The notes under the pieces are model-generated. The model did no database searches. It was not told the DNA's origin and was given only the letters and a program-made list of their open reading frames with translations. From Acanthamoeba sp. SK_2022b (taxonomy: Eukaryota > Discosea > Longamoebia > Acanthamoebidae): 64,000 nucleotides of DNA. Positions 61,941 through 64,000 of this stretch are shown here, in pieces; position 1 is the first letter of the stretch; the number at the start of each line of letters is the position of its first letter. The DNA is taken from assembly GCA_027943245.1 (NCBI GenBank), contig JANDJZ010000005.1, positions 124,001 through 188,000 on the forward strand. Reading direction: 5' to 3'. The translations under genes were made by a program, and so were the position numbers.

Positions 61941-63875
61941 CTACGTAGCGCCCGCACCGCGAGAGGTGGAGGTGCGGATAAGGCGTGCTCGGGTGGAGAG
62001 ATCCGCGAGCAGACGATCGATCAAGTGGATGGCGCTTTGGAGTTGTGGCCAGTCGGGGTGGTCTGCTTCCGTGTTGCGGCACATCTCCTGCGCTCATGCA
62101 CGCATTTGCCCTCAGTCCACTTATGTCATCACGCCCAATACACCAGCTTACCTTGAGGAAGCGTTTGTAAAGGGGTATTCGCTGGATAGGCAGAAGCAGG
62201 AATGCCTCCAACGGCATTCCACCAACCTCCTTGCGCTTCTCGAAAGTCTGGCGCACAAACGTGAGCGGAGCCCGACGTTCGGGCTTACGGAAGTGAGGGT
62301 ACCTCGCGGAGAGGCAGAAACTCGGGTACGGTTGGCAGGAGGCGCTGGGTGTGCAGGGCAAGGTTATAGGCGCAGAGGTAGGGAGCATAGTGCGCTCCCA
62401 TCCACTCTGCCTGCATGCCCACCACGGAATGAGCTCATTGCTGTTCATAAGAATTGCTAAGAGTCCTTTACGATGTACCTGGCGGAGGAACACCGCGCCT
62501 ATGGTCGACTGTGAGTTCCAGCTTCGTGCCAGTCGCATCAAAGTGTGGTACAGGCTCGAGTGGCAACGGTAGATGGCCTCCATGTGCACCAACATCTGCG
62601 CGGATGGGCGGATGTAAGTGACCAGACGGCCAGAGGCTATGCGGGTCGAGGTACGCTGTGGAGGTCAAGGTAGGCGAGCGAGTTGCACTTGCGCAGAGGT
62701 TGGCCCAAATGCTGCATCCCGCGCCGTTTGAAGCGCGGTAGTTAGGGTGGTCGTGCACTTAAGAGCTTGCAATAGCAAAGAGAAGCACCTGGAGAATGAG
62801 ATGTAGGCGATAGAGGTATATCTTTTCCTTCTGTACGAGCTGCATCACGCTCTCCCTCCGGCCGTTGCTCTCTAAAGAACGATGATGGTGGATGGAGTGA
62901 CATGCCAAGATCAGAAGCGCATAGCGTACTAGGTCGGTGGTTGGTGTCCGAAGATCCCGAAGCAGAGGAGGGCCGCGGAGGTGACGAGTCGCGAGGGGGT
63001 GGCGGAAGTGATGGCGGTGAGAGCGCGTGAGCAGCCGGTAGTGGTACACGACCGGCGCGGTCGGTCTTGGGGCTCGTGGGTTGTCGATTAGGTTTCCGTT
63101 TCTCTGCTGTCGGGACTGAACTGAGCGCCAATGCTCCATCCAACCCACAAGCGAAAACACGCCGCAAGAGGAGCCTTGCCTTTTGCTAGCAGCTTATGTT
63201 GAGGCAGTGGAAAGAAGAAGATCAGCTCTTCAGACAGCTGACGATAGCTACCCTCGGTTCCTGCTACATGAGCGCGTGACCATCAGTTGGAGAGCGCTCC
63301 GCAGGCTGCACTTGCAGATGCAGCAGTGATGAGGTACCGTCCGGCGTTGTGGGAAAGAGGGGAGCAGAGGCGGCGAAACACGTGCGGCAGAGGCGCACCG
63401 CATGAGCATCTGCCCATAACTTGCGCCTATGTCCCGAACACGGATTGCAAAAGATCTCTGCCGTGTTTCAAACAGTAGCAGTCAACACAGTGTCCAACGG
63501 GCTCTCTGCGCAAGGCGTACCTCCGCAGCCCCTGCAGTGATGCTGTACCCCGCACAAACGGCACACGCGCACATCAGCACTGGGCGTGTGTGATTGAGAC
63601 AGGCGGAGACGCACCCGTCGCAGTATGAGGGTGAACCGTACGCCGCACTCGGTGCAGAGTTCTACTTCGTGGTCAGGGCGCCATACCAAAGACGCCCTTT
63701 CGCCGGGACTCGCCACCATCAACGCTTCGCGCGGTTGTTCGGGCAAAGGCTCCTCTTCCTCTTTCCTTTCTTCTTCCCTATCCTTTTCCTCTTCTCCTTT
63801 CGTTCTGCTCTCGTCATGAAAGACTGGGTTGACACGAAGCGTTGTGGAGGAAGGACGAGTTGTCGGGAGCAACAA
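61941..63875 (-). CDS. FYVE-DH RhoGEF (FGD-like), 5' end probably outside window
   Basis: Order on the minus strand: an acidic Glu/Arg-rich N-terminal stretch (about 63830-63720), a FYVE finger and a DH domain. The FYVE reads WRPDHEVELCTECGVRFTLI then LRR, an intron, and HHCRGCG, so the splice restores the phosphoinositide-binding RRHHCRxCG box. The DH domain begins RESVMQLVQKEKIYLYRLHL and has AQMLVHMEAIYRCHSSLYHT; its CR3 is MPLEAFLLLPIQRIPLYKRF followed by LK. A last exon gives EMCRNTEADHPDWPQLQSAI and a stop at 61941-61943, or splices onward. FYVE fingers bind PI3P on endosomes, and DH domains activate Rho GTPases. The order FYVE before DH differs from vertebrate FGD proteins (DH-PH-FYVE). 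The frame is open upstream through a Ser-rich run to about 63950, so the true start may lie beyond the window. Confidence 0.65.
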
Positions 63876-64000
63876 AGAGGAAGAAGAGGACGAGGCGAGA
63901 GAAGAAAAAGAAGAAAACGAGGAAGAGGGAAGGCAGGCAGAGAGGCGCCGAAGATTGGGCGGGGCAGAAGGAGTCTCCTCCCACGCGTCGCCCCCGTCAC

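Overview
The window looks like nuclear DNA of a free-living amoebozoan, most probably an Acanthamoeba-type genome. This is inferred from GC-rich dense genes, many short GT-AG introns of about 50 to 200 nt that are less GC-rich than the exons, almost no long intergenic space, and a gene content rich in Dictyostelium/Acanthamoeba-type families: an SHK-like kinase with an SH2 domain, a conditioned-medium-factor homologue, and many Ras/Rho/Rab regulators. I see no bacterial operons, CRISPR array, rRNA or convincing tRNA. Exon joins were made by hand from reading frame, GT/GC...AG borders and family similarity. Gene ends are firmer than every internal border.

Layout: 1-2657 (+, 5' end outside) two tandem trypsin-like domains that have lost the catalytic triad; 2845-6011 (-) ASH-RhoGAP protein; 6514-7802 (+) SMUG1-type uracil-DNA glycosylase; 7900-9737 (+) UBA3, the catalytic subunit of the NEDD8 E1; 9836-11218 (-) TMEM164 homologue; 11450-12164 (-) cysteine dioxygenase; 12517-14772 (+) unknown helical protein; 14906-16202 (-) glycine-zipper protein; 17010-18922 (+) SH3 protein; 19169-23400 (+) five-TM coiled-coil protein with phospho-motif repeats; 23512-24533 (-) LamG/ConA-like lectin; 24760-26964 (+) SRP54; 27145-28001 (+) small secreted Cys-rich protein; 28332-31309 (+) conditioned-medium-factor-like secreted alpha/beta hydrolase; 31818-33137 (+) ribosomal protein uL4; 34079-36479 (+) RasGEF; 36860-43453 (+) DCAF1; 43511-49598 (-) GRAM-GRAM-TBC RabGAP; 50354-54809 (+) pseudokinase-kinase-SH2 protein; 55207-58339 (+) DH-PH RhoGEF; 58567-59576 (-) TLC-domain protein; 60108-61553 (-) DGAT2; 61941 to about 63900 (-) FYVE-DH RhoGEF.

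Functional themes: (i) small-GTPase control (RhoGAP, RasGEF, RabGAP, two RhoGEFs, plus an SH3 adaptor); (ii) the cullin-RING pathway, with the NEDD8 E1 catalytic subunit and the CRL4 receptor DCAF1 in the same 64 kb; (iii) lipid metabolism and membranes (TMEM164, TLC, DGAT2); (iv) secretion (SRP54, two secreted proteins, the pseudoproteases). The most unusual items are the JAK-like order of a degenerate kinase, an intact kinase and an SH2 domain in one gene, and the tandem triad-less trypsin folds. Two introns appear to use GC instead of GT donors with the same AG|GCACG border, one of them cutting the catalytic HPSPR motif of SMUG1.
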